Positions 44,992-56,336 of a DNA stretch of 64,000 bases are shown here, piece after piece; within the stretch, counting starts at the first letter, position 1, and every line of letters starts with the position of its first letter. The position numbers and the translations under genes are program-made. The DNA is from Cephalopachus bancanus (Eukaryota > Chordata > Mammalia > Primates > Tarsiidae), in assembly GCA_027257055.1 (NCBI GenBank), contig JAPVLO010000323.1, positions 1,437,001 through 1,501,000 of the forward strand. The letters run 5' to 3'. The notes beneath the pieces were generated by a model. It had not been told where the DNA came from and made no database searches. It was given only the letters and a program-made list of their open reading frames with translations.

Positions 44992-45865
44992 GGCTGTGTT
45001 TTACAGAAGAACACCCTCCTGAATTAACCCTGACTAGTTGTAGATAATCAGCAATGACTGTTCTAGCAAGAATCCTTGATGATACCTCCCTTCTGCTCTC
45101 CGGAAGACCTGCTAAGGAGCTCAAAATATGCTGAAACCACACTGGGAGGATGAAGCTAGAGGATCTGCATTGCTAAGTGTCTAGTTGTCATTAGTAAGTC
45201 TTCCCGGCATGGTTGGTTGGGGCCCTAACACGGAGGACTTGGAGTATAGTACCCAGGCTCCTGGTGGTGGAGGCTCAAAAGAGTAGGACAAGGCATACTG
45301 AGTGCCACACTGAGTGCACACACATGTCATTTGGCCACTAAGTAGGCGGGCAGCCCAGGACAGCTTCTTACCTAGCAATTCTGAACATTCTGTGGACCGG
45401 GACCTGGGTTGCGGGCAGAGCACAGCCACTCCCCAGAGCACACCTCCAGCTGAACACGCTCTTGCTCTCATTTCCTGAGCGTTCACAGTAGTTGATTTCC
45501 CATGGAAACAAGCAGAAATCTGTTTTGATCATCTGGCATTTTTAGTTTCCTAATTTGTATGGGAACCTGGAGATAGAGACATATGGTACATTCATTATTC
45601 CAGAAAGCTACAGCTGAAAGAAAAATAGTTAAAGCCAGTCTTCAAACTGGAAAGCTTCAGCAGATGCCTTCAAATTATTTTCCTTCATCTCAGGGACTGT
45701 CAACAATGCTGCCAAAAGTGTTGTTCCTGTTTTAGCTCAGTACTTCTAGCAGGATTTACATTTGAACCTTGGTGTGTGCCTCCCCCACAGTCCATCACAG
45801 CCTTCCAGTTCTTGTGGTTGGGTATCGGAGGCCCCCTCTAATCTCCTGAACCATGGGGAGAAGTG
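44992..45865. other. Unassigned Alu-free stretch
   Basis: Slightly higher GC than its surroundings. A minus-strand frame of 101 codons (45181-45486) overlaps a donor-like 'gctag|gtaaga' (exon end 45372), but the frame has no recognisable protein content. Confidence 0.35.
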
Positions 45866-45869
45866 GAGT

Positions 45870-45980
45870 ATGCATGGGCTCAGGAGTCGGATAGACCGCA
45901 TTCTCATCCTGACTCTTGATCTTATTCATCCTTTGACTTTGGGCTAAAACTGAACTTCCTCATGCCTCATTTTTCTCACC
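45870..45980 (-). repeat. MIR SINE fragment
   Basis: 'ggctcaggagtcggatagac' and 'catgcctcatttttctcacc' fit the MIR minus strand. Confidence 0.65.
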
Positions 45981-45984
45981 TGAA

Positions 45985-47190
45985 CACTTCATTCATTCAT
46001 TCAACAACTATTTATTGAATTACAGATTTTCTGCAAGGCACTGTTTTAGAGATAGCAATTTGGAGAGATAGCAATGAGCAAAATAGAATCCTCACTTCTG
46101 TGGGATTTATATTCTACTTGGGAGATATAAATAGTAAAAAATGGGTTGCCAGGCATGGTGGCTCACGCCTGTAATCCCGACAATTTGGGAGGCAGAGGCG
46201 GGAGGATTGCCTGAGTCCACGGGTTTGAGACCAGCCTGGGGAACTTGGTGAGATCTCATCTCTACCACAATAAATTAAAAAAAAAAAAATTAACTGGGCG
46301 TGGTGACATGCGCCTGTGGTTCCAGCTACTTGGAAGGCTGAGGCGGAAGGATCACCTGAGCCCAGCAGGTTGAGGCTGTGGTGGCCATGAGTATGCCACT
46401 GTACTCCAACCTGGGTGACAGATGAGACTCTTAACTCAAAAAAAAAAAAAAAAGAGTAGAAGACAATGTCAGCTGGTGACAAGTGTTACAAATAGCCATA
46501 AAGCAGAGAAGGGAGTATTTGGACCGAGCAATGACAAATTTTAAAAGGGTTGGTCAGGGAAGTGTCCTCAGTGAGGAAAGGAAGTTGAGCAAAGGTGTGA
46601 AGGAGGCGTGAGGGTGGGCGTGTGGCTACAGGGAAAAGAGCATTTGGGGTGGAGGCTCTGAGTTTGGAGAGTAACTGGTGGTTCTGAGAAACAATAAGGA
46701 GTGCAGCAAGGCTGGAGTCAGTGAGTGTGAGACTCTAGGCAACACCAAAGAGAATGTGGCTGTGGTCTCTTAAACCAGAGGGTTGTGAGCAGAGGGTTAC
46801 ATTCTTTAGGTTGCATCAGGGTTACTCTGGCTGCTGTGCTTGAGAGTATACCGAATGGGACAAGTTAGAACGTTATCACAGTAATCAGAGGGAGAGCCCA
46901 TGCTGCTTTGCATCAGGGCAATCGATGTTGGGTTTTGAGAAGTGACTGAATTCTGGTTATTAATACACTATTTTGAAAGTAGAACTTTAAGAAGATGCTG
47001 ACAGGTTGGGTGTGGTGTGTGAAAGAGAAGTCAAAGATGGCTTCAAAGTGTTTAGCCTTTTTACTGGGAAGAAAGGACTGTCCACTTTCGGAGATGGGAA
47101 ATAGGGTAAGAGGAACAGGTGGGGAGGGATGGGAAATCTGGGATTCCTTCTTCGACATGTTAAGTTTGAGGTGCCAATTAGAAATCCAGA
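45985..47190 (-). pseudogene. L2 LINE relic with reverse-transcriptase remnant
   Basis: Over 1 kb of minus-strand L2. Its 3' end is at the left ('attcattcattcaacaacta' on the plus strand) and it is interrupted by an Alu at 46147-46454. The minus-strand frame at 47203-46913 still shows RT-domain residues near its start (ISNWHLKLNMSK), which match the conserved 'W-x-x-x-x-L-K-L-N-x-x-K-T-E' stretch of the L2/CR1 reverse transcriptase C-terminal to the active site. The expected T-E is K-E here. No catalytic YADD motif is present and the frame is broken, so it is dead. Its neighbours are only repeats. Confidence 0.82.
46147..46454 (+). mobile_element. Full-length Alu in the L2
   Basis: Complete dimer with an A15 tail splitting the L2 relic. 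Confidence 0.94.
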
Positions 47191-47194
47191 TGGA

Positions 47195-47484
47195 GCCAGG
47201 CACAGTGACTCACGCCTGTAATCCCAGCACTTTGAGAGGCGGGAGATAAGAGGGTGGCCTGAGTCCAGGGGCTCGAGAACAGCCTGGGCAAGTTGGCGAG
47301 ACCTTGTCTCTACAAAAAATCAAAAAACTAGCCAAGCATGGTGATGCATGCCTGCAGTTCCAGCTACTTGGGAGACTGAGGCAGAAGGATTGCCTGAGCC
47401 CAGTGGACCAGAGGCTGTGGTGGCCGTGAGCACAAAACTGCCTTCCAGCCTGGGCGACAGGGAGAGACTCCTACTCAAAAAAAA
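47195..47484 (+). mobile_element. Full-length Alu
   Basis: It sits at the 5' border of the L2 relic and may have truncated it. Confidence 0.93.
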
Positions 47485-47489
47485 GAGAG

Positions 47490-48165
47490 TAGGATAAAAT
47501 AAAAGCCTGTCTCCTATCAAACAAAAGAACTTACCAAATGCAACAAATCTAAAAGAACAACTGCTTTGTCTTAAAGAAAAATGAGAACAATCTCTGCTGA
47601 TGCTGCATGGTGAGAAGTAAATAACTCTGTTTTTGTGCTTTCCTAGTGTGGGCACTATTATCTCTTTGCAGTTGATTATCTAATGGGATTCCAAAAGTTC
47701 ACAAATGTAAAGAAAGGTGCTGGCATTTGACTATATAGCATAGAAACCACACATCTTGCTTACTTATTATTATTATTTTTGATTGTTATATGCTGCAGTT
47801 GGAAAGGGGGTACTTAGGACTAAAGGTATAGAGAAGAACATGGGGGAAGAGAATACTGGTGCTCATATCAGTTTGAAGAAGATTTCTGGGCCTGAATGAA
47901 GGATGCTTTGAAGGCCAGAGGTGAGTTACAAAGTAGAAATTATAACATGAGCTTGCAGGGATGCCTAGGACTTGGCTCATAGTGGGGCTCAATGAATCTC
48001 AGTTCAATTTTTTGAGGACAAAAACTCTGCATTATTAATCTTTGGACTCCTAGTAGATACATAGTAAATGGACCTATTTCTAGACATGAATTTAGTTGTT
48101 TTAGGTATATTTCTAAGGGACCAGAGACTTAAGGGTCAGGTCAAAGTAAAGATTAGACTTTATTC
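47490..48165. other. Unassigned stretch
   Basis: Nothing recognised apart from a short MIR/L2-like end around 47960-48070. Confidence 0.4.
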
Positions 48166-48236
48166 TAAAGTAGCACTGCCCAGAAGAAATAGGAGTTGAG
48201 TCACATGGGTAATTTTAAATTTTCTAGTATCAGATA

Positions 48237-48409
48237 AGTGGGCATGGTAGTGTGCGTCTGTAGTTCCAGCTACTTGGAAGGTTGAGGTGGAAGGATTGCC
48301 TGAGTCCAGCAGGTCAAGGCTGCAGTGGCTGTGAGCATGCCACTGCACTCCAGCCTGGGCAACAGAGTGAGACTCTGACTCAAAAAGAAAAAGAAAAAGA
48401 AAAGAAAGG
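48237..48409 (+). mobile_element. Alu right arm (5' truncated)
   Basis: Starts at 'gggcatggtagtgtgcg' and ends in an (AAAAAG)n-like tail. Confidence 0.92.
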
Positions 48410-48417
48410 AGGGACCC

Positions 48418-48840
48418 GCCGGGCATGGTGGCTCAAGCCTGTAACCCCAGTACTTTGTTAGGCCAAGGCGAAAGGATCGCCTAAGCCCAGGGGTTCGAGA
48501 CCAGCCTGGGCAACTTGGCAAGACCTCATCTCTACAATAAATTAAAAAATTAGGTTGGGCTCAGTGGCTCAGCCTGTAATCCCAGCACTTTGGGAGCCCG
48601 AGGTGAATGGATTGCCTGAGCCTGTGGGTTTGAAACTAGCTTGGGCAATTTGGCGAGACCTTGTCTCTGTAATAAATCAAAAAATTAGCCGGGCGCGGTG
48701 GCGTGCCTGTAGTTGCAGTTACGTGGAAGACTGAGGGAAGGATTGCCTGAGCCCAGCAGGTCGAGGCTGCGGTGGCCGTGAGTGTGCCACTGTATTCCAA
48801 CCTGAGTGACAGAGTGAGACTCCAACTCAAAAAAAAAAAA
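48418..48840 (+). mobile_element. Three-armed Alu cluster
   Basis: A left arm (48418-48552) ending in its 'aattaaaaaattag' linker is followed directly by a complete dimer (48553-48840) with 'ggctcagcctgtaatcccag', the younger left-arm type. It is either an insertion at the linker followed by loss, or a recombination product. Confidence 0.88.
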
Positions 48841-48969
48841 GTTCTTGTATCTGCATTTTAAAAAGAAATCAATGAAATTAATTTTAATAATATATCATTT
48901 AATTCAGTATAGCCAAAATATCCTTTTGGTATGTAATCAAAATTTTATTTTTATCCTGTTTTTAGCTAA

Positions 48970-49313
<344 letters not shown>

Positions 49314-49399
49314 GTAGTACATTTTCAGACAAGTCACTTTTCAAGACCTTAACAGTCACGTGTAGCTAGTGACAATTGCATTGGATAAGGCAATTCTAG

Positions 49400-49905
49400 A
49401 GACAGTAGAGAGGTATTTTCCTCTCTTGCTGTCTCTGTTTTTGTGAACCTGACATTGCAGAAACATGGTGTGTTTTCTGTCAGTCAGGCTCAGATATTTC
49501 TTGTGCCTTTGCTTTATATGGCAAGCAGTTATGTGGTCACTCTTCCTGAGTATGTTGAAAACAGAGGGTATCAAACTTTCTTAGTGCGCACCTTCTCTCA
49601 CCTGCCACAGGTAGAAACATCACCTGGAAAAGATCTAATAATACCAACAATATTCTACCCATGAACTTTTGCTTGTGTGGGTGGTCATCTTAATGACAAC
49701 GTTGAAAAGTGTTCTCTTTCTCTGAATTTTATGTTAAAAATCTCTCAGTGATGAAAAAGCATAAAAAAGGTAGGGAGTGGGAATTCAAACAACTTGGAAA
49801 CGCTGGCAGGAGGTCTTCTAGGAAATGGCATACAGAGGAAGGAAAAACAAAGGAAAACCCATCTTGAGAAACATATAGCTTTTTAGTCATAGAATAAAAG
49901 GGACT
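49400..49905. other. Unassigned stretch
   Basis: Nothing recognised. Confidence 0.4.
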
Positions 49906-49908
49906 TTA

Positions 49909-50199
49909 GGCTGGTCATGGTGGCTCATGCCTTTGGGAGGTGGAGGTGAGAGGATTGTCTGAGTCCAGAGGTTCAAGACCAACCAACCTAGCAACTTGGT
50001 GAGACCTTGTCTCTACAATGTAATAATAATAAAAAAAAAATTACCTGGGTGTGGTGGCACATGCCTGTGGTTCCAGCTACTTGGAAGGCTGAGGCAGAAG
50101 GATCACCTGAGCCCAACAGGTCGAGGCTGCAGTGGCCATGAGTATGCCACTGCACTCCAGCCTGGGTGACAGAGTGAGACTTCTACTTAAAAAAAAAAA
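49909..50199 (+). mobile_element. Alu, left-arm deletion
   Basis: 'gtaatcccagca' is missing after 'ctcatgcc'; otherwise a complete dimer. Confidence 0.93.
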
Positions 50200-50299
50200 T
50201 GGTACCTTAACTTACACTTCAGTTTATTAAAATGACTTCAACTACCTTTGCTGAATCAACCATGTTTCTAACTTATAGAGGCCTTCCCTAACCCCAGAA

Positions 50300-50469
50300 T
50301 GTTAATGTTGACCCTTAATGAGGAGGGTACTACAGCCAATGCTGTTCTAAGCACTTTATATGTATTAATTTATTTAGTCCTTATAAGAGTTCATGTTTCT
50401 TTTAACAAAACTATAAGTTAAAAGCTTTTCATCTCAGCTCTGTTACTTGTAAGTTAAGAAATTGTCTGA
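50300..50469. repeat. MIR fragments
   Basis: 'aatgctgttctaagcacttt' (plus-strand MIR) is followed by 'ctctgttacttgtaagttaa' (minus-strand MIR). The second is interrupted by the Alu at 50470 and resumes near 51180. Confidence 0.6.
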
Positions 50470-50759
50470 GGCTGAGCTCAGTGGCTCTGTCTATAATCCA
50501 GCACTTTGGGAGGCTGAGGCGCGTGGATTGCCTGAGCCCACGGATTCGAGATTAGCCTGGACAACTTGGCGATACCTCATCTTTACATTAAACAAAAATT
50601 AGCAGGGCGTGGTAGCTCATGACTGTAGGTCCGCCTACTTGAAAGACTGAAGTGGAAGGATTGCCGGAGCCCAGCAGGTCGACTATGGGGTGGCCGTGAG
50701 CGTGCCACTGCTCTCCAGCCTGGGCTGCAGAGTGAGACCGACTCAAAAAAAAAAAAAAA
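50470..50759 (+). mobile_element. Full-length Alu, younger left-arm type
   Basis: Flanking 'agaaattgtctgag' at 50456-50470 recurs as 'agaaacggtctgag' (50770-50783) and 'gaaactctctgagg' (51171-51184), so the exact target duplication is ambiguous. Confidence 0.93.
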
Positions 50760-50784
50760 GAAAGAAAAAAGAAACGGTCTGAGA

Positions 50785-50785
<1 letters not shown>

Positions 50786-50815
<30 letters not shown>

Positions 50816-51176
50816 CTTTCTTTCTCTCATCTGTCTCTCTGTCTCTCTCTCTGTCTCACCTCTCTCTTTCTCTCCTCTTTCTCTTATGTCTCTCATCTTG
50901 CTCGCTCATGTCTTATCTCTTTCTTTTATCTCTTTGTCCTCTTTTCTCTCTCTCATCTTTCTCTGTCTTTCTCATCCCTCTCTCATCTTTCTCTCATCTC
51001 TTTCCTTCTCCTCTCTCTCCTGTCTTTTTTTTAATCTCTCATTTTTCTCACCCCTCTCTAATCTCTCTCTTTCCTCTCTGTTTCTTCTGTTTTCCTCTCT
51101 AAAAAAAAGAAAAAAGAGAGGAAAAAAAAAAAAAAAAGAAAGAAAGAAAAGAGAGAGAGAGAAAAAAAGAAAGAAA
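50786..51176. repeat. AC, then polypyrimidine, then polypurine tract
   Basis: (AC)n at about 50786-50815 is followed by about 280 bases of almost pure C/T with TCTC/TCTT units (50816-51100), then an abrupt switch to about 75 bases of A/G (51101-51176). Confidence 0.96.
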
Positions 51177-51242
51177 CTCTCTGAGGCTCAATTTTATACA
51201 TGTAGATTTCACATGCATATAATGATATATAATATATATACA

Positions 51243-51366
51243 TTATTTATAGAAATGGGGTCTCACTATATTGTCCAGGCTGGTCTTGAATGCCTGGCAT
51301 CAAGTGATCCTCCTGCCTCAGCCTTCCAAAGTGCTGGGATTACAGGTATGAGACTACCCTGGCCTC
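51243..51366 (-). mobile_element. FLAM-like 7SL monomer
   Basis: A single arm in minus orientation: 'gggtctcactatattgtcca' to 'gggattacaggtatgagact'. Older words, no lineage markers. Confidence 0.85.
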
Positions 51367-51379
51367 AATTTTTTAATAT

Positions 51380-51500
51380 GTAAAGTATAGATAATAATAT
51401 GACCCATAGTATTGTGGTGAAAATTAACTAGAGATAATTGTAAAGCTATGCAGAACAGTGGTTGATGCATAGTAAGCTCTTGATATACGTCACTACTATT
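51380..51500 (-). repeat. MIR SINE fragment
   Basis: 'agataataatatgacccata' and 'ttgatgcatagtaagctctt' match the 5' part of MIR in reverse. Confidence 0.55.
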
Positions 51501-51950
51501 ACTGATGACAAATAAAAGATTTACTTTGCAAATCTGGAGGGAAGAGGTTACAAACACTCTATGGCAAAGAGGCCACATGGTTAGAACCTCCTCTTCTGGC
51601 TCAGATAGTGGTCTTCAGCTTTAAGAACCACAGTTTTTCTTGTCTATATACTAGAACATTTTGGTTCCTATGTTAATCTTCAAGGCATTAGGGAACTCTT
51701 ACTAGAATGCCTAAAATAAGAATTTACTCCAAAATTACTAAAATGTTTAAAATGTTTTTTGAATAGAATATGTGCACATAATATAAAACTCAAAAAATAC
51801 AGAAAGATATGTAGAGAAAATATATACAGCATTGCCAGCTTTTGTGCATCCACTGGAGATGTTTCATGAGTATCCAAGCTTACACCCCCACACACACACA
51901 AGTGCACACATACACATGCCTCTTCAAGTTTTCAATTAGAAGACATATTC
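51500..51950. other. Unassigned stretch
   Basis: Nothing recognised; a short AC-rich stretch at 51886-51915. Confidence 0.4.
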
Positions 51951-51954
51951 ATAC

Positions 51955-52150
51955 CATAATACTGTAAGAAAGGGATTGGCAGTTGCTGGATACTGCTGGG
52001 GTGAGGGGGGGAACAACATCAGTGAGGGTACCTGATCTCAAACCAGGAAAAGTGGGGGCCAAAGGGAGGCCCAAATTTTATCTGTACAATGACCACTTGT
52101 ATACCTAATCCTGAATTGTATCCCACATCTTTAAAATAAGAAAAAAAGAT
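51955..52150 (+). mobile_element. L1 3' UTR end, long-type
   Basis: 'aagaaagggattggcagttg', 'tctcaaaccaggaaaagtgg' and 'cttgtatacctaatcctgaa', then the tail. Confidence 0.87.
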
Positions 52151-52389
52151 ATATTCAATAACAGTCAACTGTTTTTACTGAGATACCCCAAAGTCCCAAG
52201 CATTCATAAAGCCCTAGCACAGGAATGTTAGTTTAGGAATGCTGATGATTATACCAGGGACACCTTTGTACAGGCTCACATTAGCCACTGTCTCTGTTAG
52301 TGATCATTTCATCAAAGACCCCCGAGAAGGATCAATAATTAGGTATAGGGAGCAAGAGGTGGGTAAGAACTAGATCAAGGAAAGAAAGG

Positions 52390-52640
52390 CAAGGTGATAA
52401 GTACCTATTGGGAGTCAGATATGACTCTAAGAATTGTAAGTTTGCTATCTTAATTTTCTCAACCACCCTGGAACATGGCTATCATTATTCCTCATTTTGC
52501 AGATGAGAAAACAGAGGTGTAGAAAGGTTACCCAACTTGCCCAAAATGACACAGCTAGAAAACTGAAGAGGCAGGATTTAACTTTAAGTCTGATTGGTAT
52601 AAAAATTCCCAGCGCAGTGACTTCTACCCTTTGGAATGGA
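52390..52640 (+). repeat. MIR SINE, nearly full length
   Basis: 'attcctcattttgcagatga', 'gaaaacagaggtgtagaaag' and 'caaaatgacacagctagaaa' in order. Confidence 0.85.
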
Positions 52641-52644
52641 CAAA

Positions 52645-53065
52645 GTGGATCAGATACCCAGGAGGGCAGAGAGTAGCTGAACTGCCAGTTGTTTTGAATA
52701 TTCTAGGAAGGGAAGGAAGCTAAAATAGAAAAACTAACATTTACAACACCAAAAACAGCACCCAGTAGGCAAATTGAAACTCTTTTCTGTCTCAGCACTT
52801 CTTCTGACATGTTGGCTGATGGCCAGGACATGTTTTTAAATGTTCACAGACACCAGGTCTAGGATGAGTGCACAGTGAGGATGATGGAGTTTGTTGGGTA
52901 AAGCAGTCATGCTGTACCTGGTGCTACCTTAGTCCATCAGGAGAATTCTCACTCCCATAGCTTTGTGTACCTCAGTTATAATCACTTGAGCACACTGCCA
53001 AGGTTTTTGTAAATAAACATTCTCAAATAAAAAAATTAGATATGTTATTCAGATCTGGTGTTGTT
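52645..53065. other. Unassigned stretch
   Basis: Nothing recognised. Confidence 0.4.
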
Positions 53066-53069
53066 ATTA

Positions 53070-53257
53070 AAGATCTTAGTCAGTTTGAACTGTAATAACA
53101 AATATCCCAGACTGGGTGGATTAAACAACAGACATTTGTTTGTTGTCTCACAGTTTCAGAGGCTGAAAAGTTCAAGATTAGGGTGCTGGTGGATTCAGTT
53201 CTTGGTGTAGGCCCGCTTCCTGGTTTGTAGACATCTGACTTCTCGCTGTATCTTCAC

Positions 53258-53311
<54 letters not shown>

Positions 53312-53860
53312 AGGGGGGGGAAGGGAGAGAGAGGGAGAGAGGAAGGGAGGGAAGGAGGGAGGGAGGGAGGACTCAGCCAGACCTGGTTCAAATACCTGCT
53401 CTGTGTTACCATGTGATCTTGGAAAGTTGTTTAACCCTGCTAATTTTAGATTTTCTCAGAGATGTAAAATTGAATGCTAGTCATGTACCCCAGGAGATAA
53501 TGTTTTGAAAGGAACTGACACATAGTACTGCACCAAATAAACATCAACTGTTGTTCCTGATTCGGAATTGCTGCAATTTATACTAGGAGCAGAATGGCCC
53601 GTTCTCTGTTGCAGCTGGAGGGAGAAAGAGAGAGACAGGAAAAGAGAAAGAGAGAGAGGAAGAGAGAAAGACAGAGCTTGTTAGTCACTTTCTCTTATAA
53701 GGACACTAATTCTAACATATGGCTCCACCCTCATGACCTCATCTAAACCAATTTACCTCCCAAGGTCATACCTCCTAATACCGTCACATTGGGGGTTCGA
53801 GGTTCAATGCATAAATTTGGCGGGGGAGGCAGGGACACATGCATTCAGTTCATAACACTA
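53070..53860 (+). mobile_element. Ancient repeat carrying an inserted segment
   Basis: 'cagactgggtggattaaaca', 'cacagtttcagaggctgaaa', 'gcccgcttcctggtttgtag' on the left continue as 'tataaggacactaattctaa', 'ctccaccctcatgacctcat' and 'cctcctaataccgtcacatt' on the right (53695-53860), a well-known mammalian consensus whose family name I am not sure of. About 430 bases of GA repeat and unrelated sequence separate the halves. Confidence 0.7.
53259..53370. repeat. (GA)n and GGGA purine tract
   Basis: Pure purine tract directly left of the inverted-repeat arm. A second, shorter one lies at 53618-53680. Confidence 0.97.
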
Positions 53861-54359
53861 GTAATAACAAAATAACGCATACATGCAGCATTTAGCAGTT
53901 GGCATGGTACACTCATATCAATCACCTCATTTGAACCTCAAGGCTATTGTTATCTGTGAGTTAGCTATTTTTATTTTCCCTGTTTTACAGATGAGGAAGC
54001 TAAGTTGGGAAGCATTCAGTGATTTCCCCAGGGTCATCTGACTAGCGAGTAACAGTGGTGGAGTGCAAATTCAAGTCTTCTAATTCCATGTCCTGTGTTC
54101 ATTCGGCTGCATCAGGAATCAGACCACTCTGCTCCTAGTATCAACAGCAGCAATCCTGAAACAGGAACAACCGTTGAGGTTTATTAGGTGCGGTTCTGTA
54201 TGTCAGTTCCTTTCAAAATATTATCTCCTGGGGTACATGACCAGTATTCAATTTTACGTCTCTGAGAAAATCTAAAATTATCAGGGTAAAACAACTTTTC
54301 CAAGATCACACGGCTAGTACATCACAGAGCAAGTATTTGAACCAGGTCTGGCTGAGTCT
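53371..54359. repeat. Local inverted duplication, ~235-bp arms
   Basis: 53371-53600 is the reverse complement of 54121-54359 at roughly 85-90% by eye. Both contain 'tcagccagacctggttcaaa' or its complement at the outer end and 'tactaggagcaga' at the inner end. The spacer is 520 bp and holds the end of the ancient repeat and a MIR. Confidence 0.92.
53870..54110 (+). repeat. MIR SINE
   Basis: 'ttttccctgttttacagatg', 'aggaagctaagttgggaagc' and 'gtcatctgactagcgagtaa' in order. Confidence 0.85.
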
Positions 54360-54410
54360 AGAGATTATGTACTTAATAAACCACTTTGCTACAGTGGCCT
54401 TTGAAATGCG
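54176..54410 (+). repeat. MIR-like element, source of the inverted copy
   Basis: 'tccaagatcacacggctagt' and 'gagcaagtatttgaaccagg' are MIR words. This is probably the original, because it continues to 54410 with MIR-like sequence, whereas the 53.4-kb copy stops at a purine tract. Confidence 0.6.
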
Positions 54411-54414
54411 CTTT

Positions 54415-55195
54415 GAAAAACAGTATGCAAGATGAAAATATTCTGTTAGACATATTTATTGAGGATTTAGTCAGAAATGGATTTCTTGCCCTTTAAAAGC
54501 ACAAGCATCCTACAAAGTACTCCATTGAAAGTTCTATTTTTCAGGCACCACAGATGGAGGACAGATGTTTCTTTATGCTCTGAAAGGTCTACTTTATGTA
54601 GCTGACTATAATGAGATTGTATCTTGTTCTAAATGTTTCAGAAAAATGGTATCAGGCAGATCATTCCAAATGAAAGCCAAATCAAAGGAGTTATCGCACA
54701 GATTGGATGAAAAAAAACAAAAAACAAAAAACCCCAAACAACAGGATGTTATTCAGTGGTATGGGTGGAAACTTTTTATTTCAGAGTTCTTTCTGAACCA
54801 CACAGACATTTTCAGATGTGTTCCACCCTAAGATTCAGCCTGAAGTCCAAGACATGCATGTATGTTTGAGACTTATGTGTTGGGGTGAGATGCTACAGAT
54901 TCAGGCAATGCAATACTGAGCTTTGCTTCAGTGACATTCAGAAGAGCGAGTAGAAACTTTGCTGTAACTAAGTAGACTATTCAGATAAACAGAAACTTGC
55001 TGTGAGTTCAGAAAAGTTGTATTTAAATGCCTGAGTGTATTTTTAGTACTCATTTGGGAAAAACAGTTAAGATGCTATTTCACAGCTATTTTTGTGTGTA
55101 TTGGAATCAGGAGTGCAACCCCTGAAAAGCGCAGTTATGTTTTGACAAGGCTGATTTCAGATTAGGAAGTCCATTTGTGTTTCACAGTAAATCAT
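54415..55195. other. Unassigned stretch
   Basis: Nothing recognised. The 88-codon frame at 54565-54831 has low-complexity K/Q content and no family resemblance. Confidence 0.4.
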
Positions 55196-55204
55196 AGCAT
55201 CTCA

Positions 55205-55535
55205 GAGCCTACAAGTGGCCTTAGAATCATCTCATTCATTCAGTTCTCCCCATTTTACGGAGGAGAAAACTGAGGCCCAGTGAGAGTTAGTGACATTCTG
55301 GAGTCAAACTTAATACAGCTGGGAAAGCATTCCCTGACTATCTAAGAGACTTTGGTGGAAGGTGGTATTCACAGATCTTGTGGCATTCTTACATAATATT
55401 TAACAACAGACTTTGAAACCAGATCTAGATTCGGAACCAGATTCCTTTGCTTACTAGCTGTATGTCCTTTGGCAAATCACTTTACTTCCCCAAGTCTCAG
55501 GTTTTCATCTGTGGAATGGGTACACGTTCTTTTTT
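55205..55535. repeat. MIR/L2-like fragments
   Basis: 'acggaggagaaaactgaggc' (plus) and, further on, 'cttactagctgtatgtcctt' with 'ggttttcatctgtggaatgg' (minus-strand MIR). Confidence 0.65.
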
Positions 55536-55874
55536 TCTTTAACCGCATCATACCCACTGTGTCCACAAAGCATGTACCCAAATTACGACTTCCTCATTCC
55601 ATTTTCTTACCCACAAGCCTTTAATGACTTTTCAAAGTCTCAACAGTCTCTGCTAGTGGTTTCTGGCACATACGTTTGCCCTTAGTCATTCTGACTGACT
55701 CATTGGCCAGGATGCACCTTGTCAATGACGGGCTTTCTGCCTCTCACTCTGCACCTTGTATGTGCTTGGCTCTATACTAGTTGAAGGAGATACAAATATG
55801 AACAAGATTTGGTTTCTGTCATCAGTTGAGTGACAGGAAAATCCATGGTAGCCTCATATGCACTGTTATAAGGG

Positions 55875-55877
<3 letters not shown>

Positions 55878-55906
<29 letters not shown>
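55878..55906. repeat. (AC)n microsatellite
   Basis: About 14 AC units. Confidence 0.96.
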
Positions 55907-55909
<3 letters not shown>

Positions 55910-56041
55910 AATGAAGGAGGACCCCCCCAAACTGGAATCTATTTATTAAAAAATTTTGTATTTAATAGAAAATTGTCGAGATGCTTTTTTCTTTGAACTC
56001 ATCAATTTTGATGGCTTTTGGTACTTCTGTATTTTTCTTTT

Positions 56042-56336
56042 CTTTTTTTTTTTTATAGTTGGATTCTCAATCTGTCACCCAGGCTGGAGTGCAGTGGCAT
56101 GCTCACCGTCACCGCATCCTCGACTTGCTGGGCTCAGACGATCTTTCTGCTTTAGCCTTCCAAGTAGCTTGGAACCTCAGGGGTGTACTACCACGCCTGG
56201 CTAAGTTTATGATTTATTTAGAGATGAGGTCTCACCAAGTTGCCCAGGTTGGTCTCAAACCTCTGGGCTCAGGCAATCCTCTCACCCTGGCTGCCCAAGG
56301 TGCTGGGATTACAGGCTTGAGCCATCACGCCCTGCC
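56042..56336 (-). mobile_element. Full-length Alu
   Basis: Complete dimer that abuts and truncates the mariner relic. Confidence 0.94.

Noticed and set aside
45181..45486. 101-codon minus-strand frame beside a donor-like site
   Set aside because: No matching acceptor, no recognisable protein content and no conservation evidence; GT-AG words of this quality are common by chance.
50886..51383. 165-codon S/L/F-rich frame
   Set aside because: It is the translation of the C/T microsatellite.
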